Origin: JAHEIJ01 sp040235565
GTDB lineage: Bacteria; Pseudomonadota; Gammaproteobacteria; UBA6429; Thiohalophilaceae
DNA: 57,572 nucleotides
Direction: 5' to 3'
Assembly: GCA_040235565.1 (NCBI GenBank)
Contig: JBECLA010000005.1
Coordinates: forward strand, 1 to 57,572
Positions 33,426 through 42,979 of the stretch are shown piece after piece (position 1 is the first letter of the stretch; the number at the start of each line of letters is the position of its first letter). Under the pieces are notes generated by a model, which did no database searches, had not been told where the DNA came from, and saw nothing but the letters and a program-made list of their open reading frames with translations. Made by a program: the position numbers and the translations under genes.

Positions 33426-33866
33426 ATGAATTCACGCCGCCTGATCTGCACTCTCAGCCTGCTGCTGGGGCTGGTAGCCTGTAGTCATTTACCCCGGGCA
33501 ACGACCATCATCGTGACCGGTCTGGTGTTTCACAACACCACCGCCACGCCGATACACAATGCAAAATTAAGCGTGAGCCAGACCCACGAAATGGTCGCTT
33601 GCGGCATTATTCTTCCCGGGAAAGAATGTTCGACCACATTTCCCCAACGCGAATACCAGGGTAACCCTGTCATGGTCAGTTGGGAACAGGCCGGCCGGCG
33701 CTGGTCGGTCAAGGCACTTGAGGTCAAACTTCCCGCCGATGGCGTGGCCAAGCGGCCGACCATTGCCCTGATCACATTGGCGGAACACGGTGCGATCAGC
33801 GCCCGACTGGTTCCTCAACCGTCAGCCGGCCCCACGCCGACTGAAATCCAGCTGCAATTACGATGA
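33426..33866 (+). CDS. Putative lipoprotein of unknown function
   Basis: A 146-aa protein with a lipoprotein signal (RRLICTLSLLLGLVAC, lipobox LVAC, Cys19). After it comes a strand-rich domain (TTIIVTGLVFHNTTATPIHNAKLSVS) with two cysteines in VACGIILPGKEC that could form a disulfide. The pattern suggests a small beta-sandwich, but I do not recognise the family. Residue +2 after the lipid-bearing Cys is Ser, which fits outer-membrane sorting. It overlaps the acetyltransferase gene by 4 bases. Confidence 0.8.
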   Translation: MNSRRLICTLSLLLGLVACSHLPRATTIIVTGLVFHNTTATPIHNAKLSVSQTHEMVACGIILPGKECSTTFPQREYQGNPVMVSWEQAGRRWSVKALEVKLPADGVAKRPTIALITLAEHGAISARLVPQPSAGPTPTEIQLQLR

Positions 33867-34363
33867 CAATTCGCCCCGAGCGGCCAGGGGATCGCCTTCA
33901 GATCCGCCATATCAACCAGCAAGCCTTTGACGACGACGCCGAAGCGAACCTGATTGACGCCTTGCGTGATTCGGGTTTGCCGTTGATTTCACTCGTCGCA
34001 GAAGAACGATCGCAGCTGATTGGGCATATCCTGTTCAGCCCGGTGAGATTGATCGGGCCAAAACCGGCGCCAGCCATCGCGGGCCTGGCACCCATGGCCG
34101 TCTTGCCTGACTGGCAGGGACGTGGGGTAGGCAGTTCGTTGGTCACCGCCGGGCTGGACGATTGCGCCAAGGCCGGTTATGTGGCAGTGGTGGTACTGGG
34201 CCATCCTGATTATTACCCGCGGTTCGGGTTCGTTTCCGCCAGACATTTTCATATCCAGTCAGAATATGACGTAGCTGATGACGTCTTTATGTTGAAAGAA
34301 TTACAGGATGCTGCCCTCGAAGGCATCAGCGGCACGGTGCAGTATCACCCCGCTTTCCAGTAG
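33863..34363 (+). CDS. GNAT family N-acetyltransferase (YhbS-like)
   Basis: A 166-aa GNAT-fold enzyme that should transfer an acetyl group from acetyl-CoA to an amine; the substrate is unknown. The start (IRPERPGDRLQIRHINQQAF), the strand LAPMAVLPDWQGRGVGSSLV containing the acetyl-CoA pyrophosphate loop QGRGVGS, and VVVLGHPDYYPRFGFVSA are characteristic of the YhbS group. It is translationally coupled to the upstream lipoprotein gene and followed by the convergent pmbA. Confidence 0.9.
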   Translation: MTIRPERPGDRLQIRHINQQAFDDDAEANLIDALRDSGLPLISLVAEERSQLIGHILFSPVRLIGPKPAPAIAGLAPMAVLPDWQGRGVGSSLVTAGLDDCAKAGYVAVVVLGHPDYYPRFGFVSARHFHIQSEYDVADDVFMLKELQDAALEGISGTVQYHPAFQ

Positions 34364-34437
34364 AACTGAAATTATCACCACAAAGCGCCCGGTGAGGTTG
34401 GCTGTGATCAAACGTACCATCCCGGAGACATACCCGG

Positions 34438-35799
34438 TTATTCACCGGCCACGGTCATCTGATCGATCAACCAGGAACCACTGCAGATATTGCCGCGGCG
34501 ATCCACGTCATTGGCAATGGCCTGTACTCCGCTGAATATTGCCTGCAGCGTGCTCGCCAGGGTAATTTCCTCAACCGGATATTGCACTTCGCCATTCTCA
34601 ACCCAGAAGCCGCTGGCACCCCGGGAATAATCACCGGTCACGATATTGATCCCCTGCCCCATTACCTCGGTGACGATCAAGCCCGTACCCATATGGCGAC
34701 AGAGATCCGCAAAGCTCACCTCATCGTGACTGATGAACAGATTGTGGACGCCGCCGGCATTGCCCGTGGTCTGCATACCCAGACGCCGCGCCGCATAACT
34801 ATCCAGTACATAACCCTGCAGGATCCCTTGCTGGACAATCTCACGCGCCCGGGTGGCGACGCCCTCGTTATCGAAGGGGGCACTGCCGAGCGCCCCCGGT
34901 AAATGCGGACGCTCATCAATCTGCACGCTGGTCGGAAATATCTGCTTACCCAACTGATCCAGCAGAAAAGAAGCCTTGCGATACAGACTGCCACCACTCA
35001 AGGCCCGTAATAAATGTCCCAGCAGACCCCGGGCCACTTCCGCCTGAAAAATCACCGGCACCTGACGGGTATCCAGACGACGCGCACCCAGCCGGGCTAC
35101 GGTCCGTTCCGCCGCTTTACGCCCCACACTTTCTGCCGTGTCGAGGCGGGTCGGGTTGCGCGCGATGGTGTACCAGTAGTCCCGCTGCATGCCCGCCCCA
35201 TCCTGCCCAATCAGGGTACAACTCAGACTGTGGCGGGAGCTGAGATAATGGCCGCGAAAGCCGTGACTATTACCATAAACCCGTAAACCATCATGACTGC
35301 TGACCGCTGCCCCTTCGGAATTGCTGATCCGCGAGTCGGCCTCACGCCCGGCGGATTCACAGGTTTGCGCCAGCGCGATAGCCTGCTCGGCATTGAGTTG
35401 CCAGGGGTGATACAGGTCAAGATCGGGGATTGCGGTCGCCATCAGGTCGGCGTCCGCCAGTCCGGCATACTCGTCTTCCTCTGTGAAACGGGCAATGTCG
35501 CAGGCGGCCTGCACCGTTTCGCGTATGGCTTTGGGGCTGAAGTCACTGGTGCTGGCGGAGCCTTTGCGTTTGCCCATATATACGGTAATCCCCAGGCCCT
35601 TGTCGCGGTTATGCTCGAGTGTATCGACCTCGCCAAGTCGCACATTGACGGACAATCCCGCCTCCACACTGACACCCGCTTCAGCGGCCGATGCCCCGCG
35701 TCTTCTTGCCTCGGTCAGCATATCTTCGACCACGCCCAGACTGCGCTCGATCTCAAAAGGCGTGTCCTTGGTCGTGACAGGAACAGGATTTTTACTCAT
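34438..35799 (-). CDS. pmbA: Metalloprotease-partner PmbA/TldE
   Basis: PmbA (TldE) forms a heterodimer with the metallopeptidase TldD and takes part in peptide modification (microcin B17 maturation) and CcdA degradation in E. coli. The 453-aa protein has the U62 peptidase fold (LSVNVRLGEVDTLEHNRDKGLGITVYMGKRKGSASTSD) but lacks the HExxH zinc motif, as expected for the E subunit. Start ATG 35799; a longer open frame to 35946 is rejected because it overlaps yjgA. It is divergent from yjgA, with tldD just beyond. Confidence 0.95.
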   Translation of the reverse strand: MSKNPVPVTTKDTPFEIERSLGVVEDMLTEARRRGASAAEAGVSVEAGLSVNVRLGEVDTLEHNRDKGLGITVYMGKRKGSASTSDFSPKAIRETVQAACDIARFTEEDEYAGLADADLMATAIPDLDLYHPWQLNAEQAIALAQTCESAGREADSRISNSEGAAVSSHDGLRVYGNSHGFRGHYLSSRHSLSCTLIGQDGAGMQRDYWYTIARNPTRLDTAESVGRKAAERTVARLGARRLDTRQVPVIFQAEVARGLLGHLLRALSGGSLYRKASFLLDQLGKQIFPTSVQIDERPHLPGALGSAPFDNEGVATRAREIVQQGILQGYVLDSYAARRLGMQTTGNAGGVHNLFISHDEVSFADLCRHMGTGLIVTEVMGQGINIVTGDYSRGASGFWVENGEVQYPVEEITLASTLQAIFSGVQAIANDVDRRGNICSGSWLIDQMTVAGE

Positions 35800-35883
35800 A
35801 ACACATTCAACTTTGCTCGGGTTGGATTGATGCCGGCATTCTACTGGTGCAGACCGGTAGCGACAAATGCGATAATTCACGCC

Positions 35884-36384
35884 ATGTACGATGATCCCTT
35901 TGACGAAGCCCCGGTCAGTAAAAGCCAGCGTAAGCGCGACGCCCATGCGTTACAGGCCTTGGGCGAAGCGCTGGTGAAATTAAACAAAGCCGCCTTGAGC
36001 CAGATCCCGCTGTCGGATGACCTTCGCAGCGCGATAGCGGAAGCACAGCATTTAGCGCAACGTGGCGCGTTAAAACGACAGCTGCAATATATTGGCAAAC
36101 TGATGCGTCAAACCGATGTCGCACCGATCCGTGACGCCTTCGAGAAAGTCACCCATTCCTACCGCGAGGATGTTGAACATCATCATCACTTAGAGCAATG
36201 GCGCGATCGCTTATTAACCGAAGGCGACACCGCCCTGGAGCAATTGCTGACTGAAAAGGCGGATGTGGACCGCCAGCATCTTCGCCAACTCATCCGGGCG
36301 GCCAAACAGGAAACGGTCAAGGACAAACCACCCAGGGCGGCACGGGAATTGTTTCGCTATCTGCGGCAAATCTTCACAGACTAG
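35884..36384 (+). CDS. yjgA: Ribosome-associated protein YjgA (DarP)
   Basis: YjgA/DarP (DUF615) associates with late 50S precursors and aids large-subunit assembly. The 166-aa helical protein has the conserved start DPFDEAPVSKSQRKRDAHALQALGEALVKL, the central GALKRQLQYIGKLMR and the end RELFRYLRQIF. The ATG at 35884 matches the family; the open frame runs far upstream without homology. It is flanked by pmbA (divergent) and tldD (convergent), as in Pseudomonas. Confidence 0.95.
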   Translation: MYDDPFDEAPVSKSQRKRDAHALQALGEALVKLNKAALSQIPLSDDLRSAIAEAQHLAQRGALKRQLQYIGKLMRQTDVAPIRDAFEKVTHSYREDVEHHHHLEQWRDRLLTEGDTALEQLLTEKADVDRQHLRQLIRAAKQETVKDKPPRAARELFRYLRQIFTD

Positions 36385-36396
36385 GGCACAAGGTGA

Positions 36397-37842
36397 TCAG
36401 GCGGTACCGCCGACCGTGATACCGTCAATCTTCAGGGTGGGTTGCCCCACGCCAACCGGCACACTTTGACCTTCCTTGCCGCAGACCCCCACGCCACGAT
36501 CCAGTTCCAGATCATTCCCCACCATGGAGACCCGGGTCAGGACATCCGGGCCGTTGCCGATCAAGGTCGCCCCCTTCACCGGTCGGGTCACCTTGCCGTT
36601 TTCGATCAGGTATGCCTCACAAGCGGAGAACACAAATTTACCGGAGGTAATATCCACCTGGCCGCCACCGAAATTGACGGCAAACAGCCCCTTGTCAACC
36701 GAGGCGATGATTTCCCGGGGATCATGCTCACCGGCCATCATGTACGTGTTGGTCATGCGCGGCATGGGTAAATGGGCATAGGATTCCCGCCGGCCATTGC
36801 CGGTCGAAGCCTGTCCCATCAGGGAAGCATTCAACTTGTCCTGCATGTATCCCTTGAGGATGCCGTTTTCGATCAGGACCGTTTGTTGGGTCGGGACGCC
36901 TTCGTCATCCACGTTGAGCGATCCACGTCGGTTCGGCAGGGTGCCGTCATCCACCACCGTGCAGAGGGGAGAGGCGACTTGCTCCCCGATACGACCGGAA
37001 AACGCCGAACTGCCCTTGCGATTGAAATCGCCTTCCAGGCCATGACCGATGGCTTCATGTAACAGCACCCCGGGCCAGCCTGGGCCGAGTACCACCGGCA
37101 TGGTGCCCGCCGGAGCCGGCACGGCCTCCAGATTCAGCAACGCCTGGCGCACCGCTTCCTGCGCATAACCGAGACCGCGCGCTTCCTGTTGAAAATAGCT
37201 GTAGTCCAGCCGGCCACCCCCGCCCGCGGTCCCCTGCTCCCGCCGTTCTCCCTGCTCGGCGATCACACTCACATTCATCCGCACCAGGGGCCGTACATCG
37301 GCCGCCAGGGTGCCGTCGCTGCTGGCTACCAGGATTACCTCATGAGTGCCCGCCAGACTTACGATCACCTGGGTGATCCGCGGATCCAGGCGGCGGGCTT
37401 CCGCATCCAGATCACGCAACAGGGCTATCTTCTGTTCCGCTTCGAGCGCCGCGAGGGGATCCAACGGTAAATACAATCCCCTGGCCACGGGCTGTTGCCA
37501 GGCCTGAACTGAACCTTGCCGACCTGAACGGGCAATCGCCCGCGCAGCATTGGCGGCTTCCGTTAACGCCGGCAACATGATTTCATCGGAATAGGCAAAG
37601 CCGGTTTTCTCCCCGCTCAGGGCCCTCACACCGACACCCTGCTCAATGCCGTGATGTCCTTCACGGACAATCCCGTCTTCCAGCATCCAGGATTCGTGGC
37701 GATTGACTTGAAAATAGAGGTCGGCACTGTCAATCCGGTGTCCCATCAACTGATCCAGGACGCGCTGCAAATCACCTTCCCCCAGACCATAGGGTGATAG
37801 CAGCGCTTCCTGCGCCAGCACGAGTGGCGATGCTTGATTCAT
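36397..37842 (-). CDS. tldD: Metallopeptidase TldD
   Basis: The catalytic zinc subunit of the TldD-PmbA(TldE) peptidase, which digests unfolded peptides passing into its central chamber. The 481-aa protein carries HEAIGH (His262, Glu263, His267) in GVLLHEAIGHGLEGD. The family C-terminus RGVGVCGKEGQSVPVGVGQPTLKID is also present. It is the last gene of yhdP-orf-nit-tldD, overlapping the nitrilase gene by 4 bases, and is convergent with yjgA 12 bases away. Confidence 0.97.
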   Translation of the reverse strand: MNQASPLVLAQEALLSPYGLGEGDLQRVLDQLMGHRIDSADLYFQVNRHESWMLEDGIVREGHHGIEQGVGVRALSGEKTGFAYSDEIMLPALTEAANAARAIARSGRQGSVQAWQQPVARGLYLPLDPLAALEAEQKIALLRDLDAEARRLDPRITQVIVSLAGTHEVILVASSDGTLAADVRPLVRMNVSVIAEQGERREQGTAGGGGRLDYSYFQQEARGLGYAQEAVRQALLNLEAVPAPAGTMPVVLGPGWPGVLLHEAIGHGLEGDFNRKGSSAFSGRIGEQVASPLCTVVDDGTLPNRRGSLNVDDEGVPTQQTVLIENGILKGYMQDKLNASLMGQASTGNGRRESYAHLPMPRMTNTYMMAGEHDPREIIASVDKGLFAVNFGGGQVDITSGKFVFSACEAYLIENGKVTRPVKGATLIGNGPDVLTRVSMVGNDLELDRGVGVCGKEGQSVPVGVGQPTLKIDGITVGGTA

Positions 37843-38669
37843 GGGACGACCAACTTGCAGGGAATTTTGCGATGTTCGAGTACAGGGAAATTCCGGCGGG
37901 TATTGCGAACCTTGTCCAGATCAATCGTTGAGACGACAAAACCGGAACCGCGTGGCAAGCGATCCAGTACCTGGCCCCAGGGATCGACGATCATGCTGTC
38001 TCCATGGGTTTCCCGCCCATTCACATGGTAACCCCCTTGCGCCGCGGCGATGACATAACACAGATTCTCGATCGCCCGCGCACGAACCAGTATTTCCCAG
38101 TGTGCCCTCCCGGTTATGGCGGTGAATGCCGAAGGAATGGCGAACAATTCAGCACCTTCATCAGACATGCGACGAAACAATTCAGGGAAGCGCAAGTCAT
38201 AACACACAGCCAACCCGAGGCGACCAAACGGTGTTTCAACCACGGTAGCGCTATCGCCCGGTTCGGTTGTGGTCGACTCGTCATAAGTTTCCTTGCTCTC
38301 CGACAAGTGCACATCAAACAGGTGTACCTTGTCATAGCGGGCTTTTACCTCACCCCTGTCATCGAAGAGCAGGCATGCCGCCCGTACATGCTGACTGTCT
38401 TTTGCGGTAAGGGGTATCGTTCCGCCGACGATCCAGACCCGATGCTGGTGCGCCTGCTCCGCCAGAAAATTCTGAATCGATCCCTGCCCGTAGGACTCCC
38501 GAATACGTACCTTGTCTTCCTCGCGCATGCCCATGATGGCAAAATTTTCGGGCAGGACTACCAGTTCCGCGCCCGCAGCAACTGCCCGACTGATTAGCCG
38601 GGACGCCTCGGTAAGATTGGCGCCGACATTTGGGCCGGACGCCATCTGAAGTGCTGCGACCCGTTTCAC
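37839..38669 (-). CDS. Carbon-nitrogen hydrolase (Nit1/deaminated-glutathione amidase type)
   Basis: A nitrilase-superfamily amidase of 276 aa. The Glu-Lys-Cys triad is visible as LVVLPENFAIMG, YDKVHLFDV and AVCYDLRFPELFR. This branch, always next to tldD/yhdP in gammaproteobacteria, resembles Nit1/YbeM enzymes that hydrolyse deaminated glutathione, a metabolite-repair role; the exact substrate is inferred. It overlaps both neighbours by 4 bases. Confidence 0.92.
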   Translation of the reverse strand: MKRVAALQMASGPNVGANLTEASRLISRAVAAGAELVVLPENFAIMGMREEDKVRIRESYGQGSIQNFLAEQAHQHRVWIVGGTIPLTAKDSQHVRAACLLFDDRGEVKARYDKVHLFDVHLSESKETYDESTTTEPGDSATVVETPFGRLGLAVCYDLRFPELFRRMSDEGAELFAIPSAFTAITGRAHWEILVRARAIENLCYVIAAAQGGYHVNGRETHGDSMIVDPWGQVLDRLPRGSGFVVSTIDLDKVRNTRRNFPVLEHRKIPCKLVVP

Positions 38670-39064
38670 GGTGTGTCCTCCAGCGAAGCCTGTCGAGGTT
38701 TCGGCTGATTCAACAACATTCCTGAGCGGGTAAGCGGGGGGAGGACTTCAAGTTCGATGACTTGCGAATTGGGACTACCGGGGACCCTTTCCATATCCGC
38801 GGAGGCAACACCGAGAGAAACCAGCCAGCTGTGCAACTCCGTCATCCACAAACTGCCGGCATCGCCGCCAGGGTATCGTATCAATAACCGCCCGCCGGGG
38901 GTGGCCTGTAACTCGGCCATGGTGTTGGCCAGGGCCGGCATCTGAATAATGGTCTCAACGTTGCGGGGAACGGCCCATTGTTCAGCGGTAAGAATGTGGG
39001 AAGTTTCCAGCGCCTGCACCATGCCTGCGGGTACAAGTAACAAACCAAACAGAAGTGTCTTCAT
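38666..39064 (-). CDS. Small exported protein of unknown function
   Basis: A 132-aa protein with a clear signal peptide (KTLLFGLLLVPAGMVQA, cleavage before LE). The mature domain contains NTMAELQATPGGRLLIRYPGGDAGSLWMTELHSWLVSLGV, an alternating helix/strand pattern loosely like an OmpA-type domain (a strand, then helix, then an arginine-bearing IEL strand). I do not recognise a named family. I start at ATG 39064; 36 extra in-frame residues upstream are not signal-like. It is translationally coupled to the nitrilase (4-base overlap) and follows yhdP by 113 bases. Confidence 0.8.
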   Translation of the reverse strand: MKTLLFGLLLVPAGMVQALETSHILTAEQWAVPRNVETIIQMPALANTMAELQATPGGRLLIRYPGGDAGSLWMTELHSWLVSLGVASADMERVPGSPNSQVIELEVLPPLTRSGMLLNQPKPRQASLEDTP

Positions 39065-39177
39065 AAATATAAGAATACCATGAACCTTGACCGACGGGCA
39101 GCCCGGAGTCTCACAACTGCAACGGGGTACCGGCCTATTGAGCCACCAACTGGTCTTAAACCGTAGCGACATTACGG

Positions 39178-42100
39178 TTATAAATCGGCATCCTGTGTGT
39201 CCTGTTCAACAACCTGCCGGCCGATCTCGGTAATCACCGGTTTTTCCCAACTACCGGTGACATGATATTCACGACTGGAGGCTTTGTTGATTTCCTCACC
39301 CAGCAGCTTATCCAACAGGACGATGGCGGCCCCGATTTCCAGTCCGAACAGAAGGCCTCCCGCTACCGGCAGGCTTCCGCTGACCTTGGGGGTGACAGTC
39401 ACTTTCTGGTCGAAATCCTCCTGTATATAGCCGGTACGGCCTTTGACCATGATCTCGGCGACCGGACTCGAGGCGGAAAGATTTTCTGTATAGGCATTAC
39501 CATCACGGAAGGTAATATCGCCATTGATTTCATCAAACTGAAACCCGGATTTGAAGGTATCACGAAAATCAAGCGCCAGGCGGCGTGGTAACGCAGACAG
39601 ACTGAACAAACCCAACAAGCGGCCGGCGCCTGCTTCCACTTCGGTAATATTACCTTTCTTGATATTCAAATGAATATTGCCTTCGGTTTCACTTGCCTCA
39701 AACCCATCGAAGCGATCGGGCCAGCTGACGGTCGCATTGCCTTGTAATTCTCCCTTTTCGATGACCGCACTGAATCCCATGGCTTCAACCATTTTTCCCG
39801 CATCCGGACTACTGAATTGCACGGCGACTGATGATTTGTCACGTCCCAACCATTGGGTCCATTGACCTGTTGCACTCAATGTCAGGTAAGGCGCCTGTGT
39901 GGTTAAACTTTGCAGCTTGATACCTTTGCGAAGTCGGCTTGTTTTGATCGAGACTTGCCCAAAATCAATACCCTCATAAATCAACTGCTTTACTTCCCCA
40001 TTGATCAACGGTACCTCATCAGGCGGTAATTGTTTTGTAACCTGTTTACCAGGACTTGTCTTCTTCAACCCCAAATGATCCATGGTCAGAACAATCGGTA
40101 ATACCGATCTGGTAGTACCTGTTGTCGGTAACAACTCTTTCATGGCATCCCGCCATTCGCCGATGGAAAAATCATCCAGTGTCCCACCAAGCTTCATCAC
40201 CTTGTGTTCCGGCTGCAGCCTGCATTCTGGACCGAAATGCAGGTTCACAGCTTGCATTTCGTTGTCACCTAGCAATACTGCGCTACAAAATTGCTCGGCA
40301 TACTTTGCGTCCACTCTCATATAAGGTTGCGCAAACTGTATGTCGATCATCAAATCACTAATATCGGCTGAATCTTTACCCAGAGGCGATGGCAGATCCA
40401 GAGTCACCCCCTGGAGTGATGAAACTAATGTGATGTGCGGTGTCTTGTTTTTACTGTGTTTACCATGTGGCAAAGTTAATACCCCTTGCCAATCACTGGT
40501 TCCGGATATGCGATCCCCACTCATCCAACCAAAACTATCCACAAATTTGCCGCTATCCAGATGAGAGGTTACCAGTACTTCGGTCACCACATCCGAATTG
40601 ACCGGGTTGGTTATGATATCGAACTGTGCAGGTCCACCCAGAATCTTGCCCTGAATATTGCGTGCGTTTTGCCCCGACTCAGTAAACTGCACCACGCCGT
40701 TTAGATCCGTGATATCGAGCTTCTCATCCAACAGATACAGGGCGCCATTGGTAATTGCGACTTCACCCTGTACCCCCATGGGTGCCTGCTGACGGACTTT
40801 TTGTGATAACGGCAGATGCAATTGCAACTGGGTTTCGGCCTGACCCTCAATGCGGTGCTGGTTGACGAACTTGCCAGCCTTACTGGCAAGGGGACTTTCC
40901 ACCAGGAAGCGGGCTACTCCAGCAAGCGGTCCTGTCAGCTTACCGGTAATCATTAGCTCTGCGGCCGCAAAGTGAGGAATGCTGATCTCCGCCCGACTGA
41001 CCTGGTTGGTCAACAAACGACCTCTGGCAACATCGATCGCCATCCCCTGTGAACTGAACTCAACCTCCGCTTCGGCCTTGCTGAGTTTCGGCCAACCCGG
41101 ATAATAGGCCAACTCCAGGTTTTCACCTCTGAATTCAACCAGAAACTGCCCCTGTTTCTGTTTGAATGGAAAATCATGCAACCTGCCGTTGAAAACAACA
41201 CCGCCACGGGTAACATGTCCTCCAAGAATTGACTGGTCCAGCCATTTGACAAGCGGTTCCTTCATTATGGAAACAGGGTAATAGGCACTCGCATGGGCAG
41301 CATCACCCTCAGTAAAACTCACTTGCAAGTCCAGGAAGGGGGATTTGCCTGAAGATGGAATATCCAGTTGCATGCTGCTCAGTGTGGTCAGATCCTGGTT
41401 GGCCGCATTGATATTATCAGCCCAGAATTGCCAACCATGGGCTTTTTTCTGCCAGTTAACTTCAGCGTTCAATTTCTCCAGCTTGAGTCCTGCCCGAAAT
41501 AATCGCGGCATTACCATGCTGGCTGCACTGGAATTCATCGTCAAACGCCCCTGGCTTGAATTTGCCCAGAGACTACCGCTTATATTGCTAATGCCGGGTA
41601 ATTTACCACTCGGATTAAACGACAGTTGATCAAATGCGGATTGTATAAAATAGGGTTCGGTAAATTTGTTTTTTTGAATTGTTGTACGCAGATGTAATTG
41701 CTGCATATTACCTGTTGGTTGCATATCCGCTAGCCGTTTATGGACAGCAGCGGGTAATAGTTTGGTTCTCAGCAACAGCTGGCTGATATCCTGTAAACGG
41801 AATTGATCTGCGTTTACTTTAATTTCATCGGGTTGGCTGTCCGCGCCAACACGATGCTGCAATTCGAACTGACTCTCAGGCCAAACATCATTACCACGGA
41901 TCACCTGTAAATGTTTGACCACCAGCGCATGATCCTGACCCCTTACCCGATAATCAAACATTCCGCCCAGCAAACGGAAGTCGAGGGTTCCCTTGAGGAA
42001 AGGCGCATTCACCAATACCTGGTACACACTGGTGTCACCGCTCAAGCGTGTCAGGTTCCCGTGCTGCAGCGCACCCCACAGTTTGATATCCAGAATACCG

Positions 42101-42897
42101 CTTCGAAGAATAACCTCTTCCTGCTCTGGCAATTGTTTTTGCCATTCCCCGAGATTAATGGCGTCTCCCCGCAAGTAAAATTCGCCAACCCATTCAGCCG
42201 GTTTTTGTACATCACCGTTGATATCAAGGGCAATCTCAAGCCGACTGCCAAGCGCTGCCGGTAAAGCAATGCTGCCACTCAGCACATGATTATCTTCATT
42301 ATTCAACAGTTCTATATTGACATCATTAAAATGTCGCGCGACACCACCACGTTGCATGTCTTTCCATACCAGACTGCTGCTACGTAATGCCAGGCGGCTA
42401 CGGCGAAACAACCAATTGGCCAGTTCATCGGTTTGCCCGCTGCGTAACGTCGAGGTTGTTTTACCCAGCTGACTGATATCCAGACCCTGAATCTGGATCA
42501 CACCATCTTTCTGGCGTGTCACTGCCAGGTTAATTCCTTCTATTACCATCTGTGCCGGTACCACCTTTTCCGCCCGCAAGGAGGACCAGATGGCAATACC
42601 CAGATTAGCCTGCTTGAAGCTGACTAATTCAAATTTTCCGGTTTTATCCAGCAACCGCACCTGATTAAAGATCAGGGTTGGCGTCATGCCGACAAAGCGG
42701 GCATCCATGGATTCAATTTTTACCGGATGGTCGAGGAAGGTGCTGGCGATTTGCTCAATATCGAAGTGGTACGCTTTAACGTCCGAAATGAGGACACGTG
42801 CCAACGAAAGTAAGACTGCAGCCGTGACAGCCAGAATACCAACCGTATAGAGAATAGCGCGGCGTAAGCGTTTACCTATGGGCAACTTTTCAGTCAT
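39178..42897 (-). CDS. yhdP: YhdP family AsmA-like lipid-transport protein
   Basis: A 1239-aa inner-membrane-anchored protein of the AsmA/TamB group. YhdP, with TamB and YdbH, is thought to form a long hydrophobic groove that bridges the periplasm and moves phospholipid to the outer membrane. It has one N-terminal membrane segment (about 12-34) and a very long strand-rich periplasmic body (DUF3971 region in the middle). The AsmA-like C-terminal end carries FRDTFKSGFQFDEINGDITFRDGNAYTENL and GSLPVAGGLLFGLEIGAAIVLLDKLLG. Length is typical. It is immediately downstream of rng on the same strand (82 bases). Confidence 0.93.
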   Translation of the reverse strand: MTEKLPIGKRLRRAILYTVGILAVTAAVLLSLARVLISDVKAYHFDIEQIASTFLDHPVKIESMDARFVGMTPTLIFNQVRLLDKTGKFELVSFKQANLGIAIWSSLRAEKVVPAQMVIEGINLAVTRQKDGVIQIQGLDISQLGKTTSTLRSGQTDELANWLFRRSRLALRSSSLVWKDMQRGGVARHFNDVNIELLNNEDNHVLSGSIALPAALGSRLEIALDINGDVQKPAEWVGEFYLRGDAINLGEWQKQLPEQEEVILRSGILDIKLWGALQHGNLTRLSGDTSVYQVLVNAPFLKGTLDFRLLGGMFDYRVRGQDHALVVKHLQVIRGNDVWPESQFELQHRVGADSQPDEIKVNADQFRLQDISQLLLRTKLLPAAVHKRLADMQPTGNMQQLHLRTTIQKNKFTEPYFIQSAFDQLSFNPSGKLPGISNISGSLWANSSQGRLTMNSSAASMVMPRLFRAGLKLEKLNAEVNWQKKAHGWQFWADNINAANQDLTTLSSMQLDIPSSGKSPFLDLQVSFTEGDAAHASAYYPVSIMKEPLVKWLDQSILGGHVTRGGVVFNGRLHDFPFKQKQGQFLVEFRGENLELAYYPGWPKLSKAEAEVEFSSQGMAIDVARGRLLTNQVSRAEISIPHFAAAELMITGKLTGPLAGVARFLVESPLASKAGKFVNQHRIEGQAETQLQLHLPLSQKVRQQAPMGVQGEVAITNGALYLLDEKLDITDLNGVVQFTESGQNARNIQGKILGGPAQFDIITNPVNSDVVTEVLVTSHLDSGKFVDSFGWMSGDRISGTSDWQGVLTLPHGKHSKNKTPHITLVSSLQGVTLDLPSPLGKDSADISDLMIDIQFAQPYMRVDAKYAEQFCSAVLLGDNEMQAVNLHFGPECRLQPEHKVMKLGGTLDDFSIGEWRDAMKELLPTTGTTRSVLPIVLTMDHLGLKKTSPGKQVTKQLPPDEVPLINGEVKQLIYEGIDFGQVSIKTSRLRKGIKLQSLTTQAPYLTLSATGQWTQWLGRDKSSVAVQFSSPDAGKMVEAMGFSAVIEKGELQGNATVSWPDRFDGFEASETEGNIHLNIKKGNITEVEAGAGRLLGLFSLSALPRRLALDFRDTFKSGFQFDEINGDITFRDGNAYTENLSASSPVAEIMVKGRTGYIQEDFDQKVTVTPKVSGSLPVAGGLLFGLEIGAAIVLLDKLLGEEINKASSREYHVTGSWEKPVITEIGRQVVEQDTQDADL

Positions 42898-42979
42898 TAT
42901 GCCTCGCCAGATGGATCAACGTTCAGGTTCAGTCCGCAACAGTTAGCTACTATTTTAAACCGTGTTCGTAATCGTCATA

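Noticed and set aside
35293..35883. Long open frame upstream of and in frame with yjgA (total 363 codons)
   Set aside because: It is antisense to pmbA, and only the part from ATG 35884 matches the YjgA family and its normal length.
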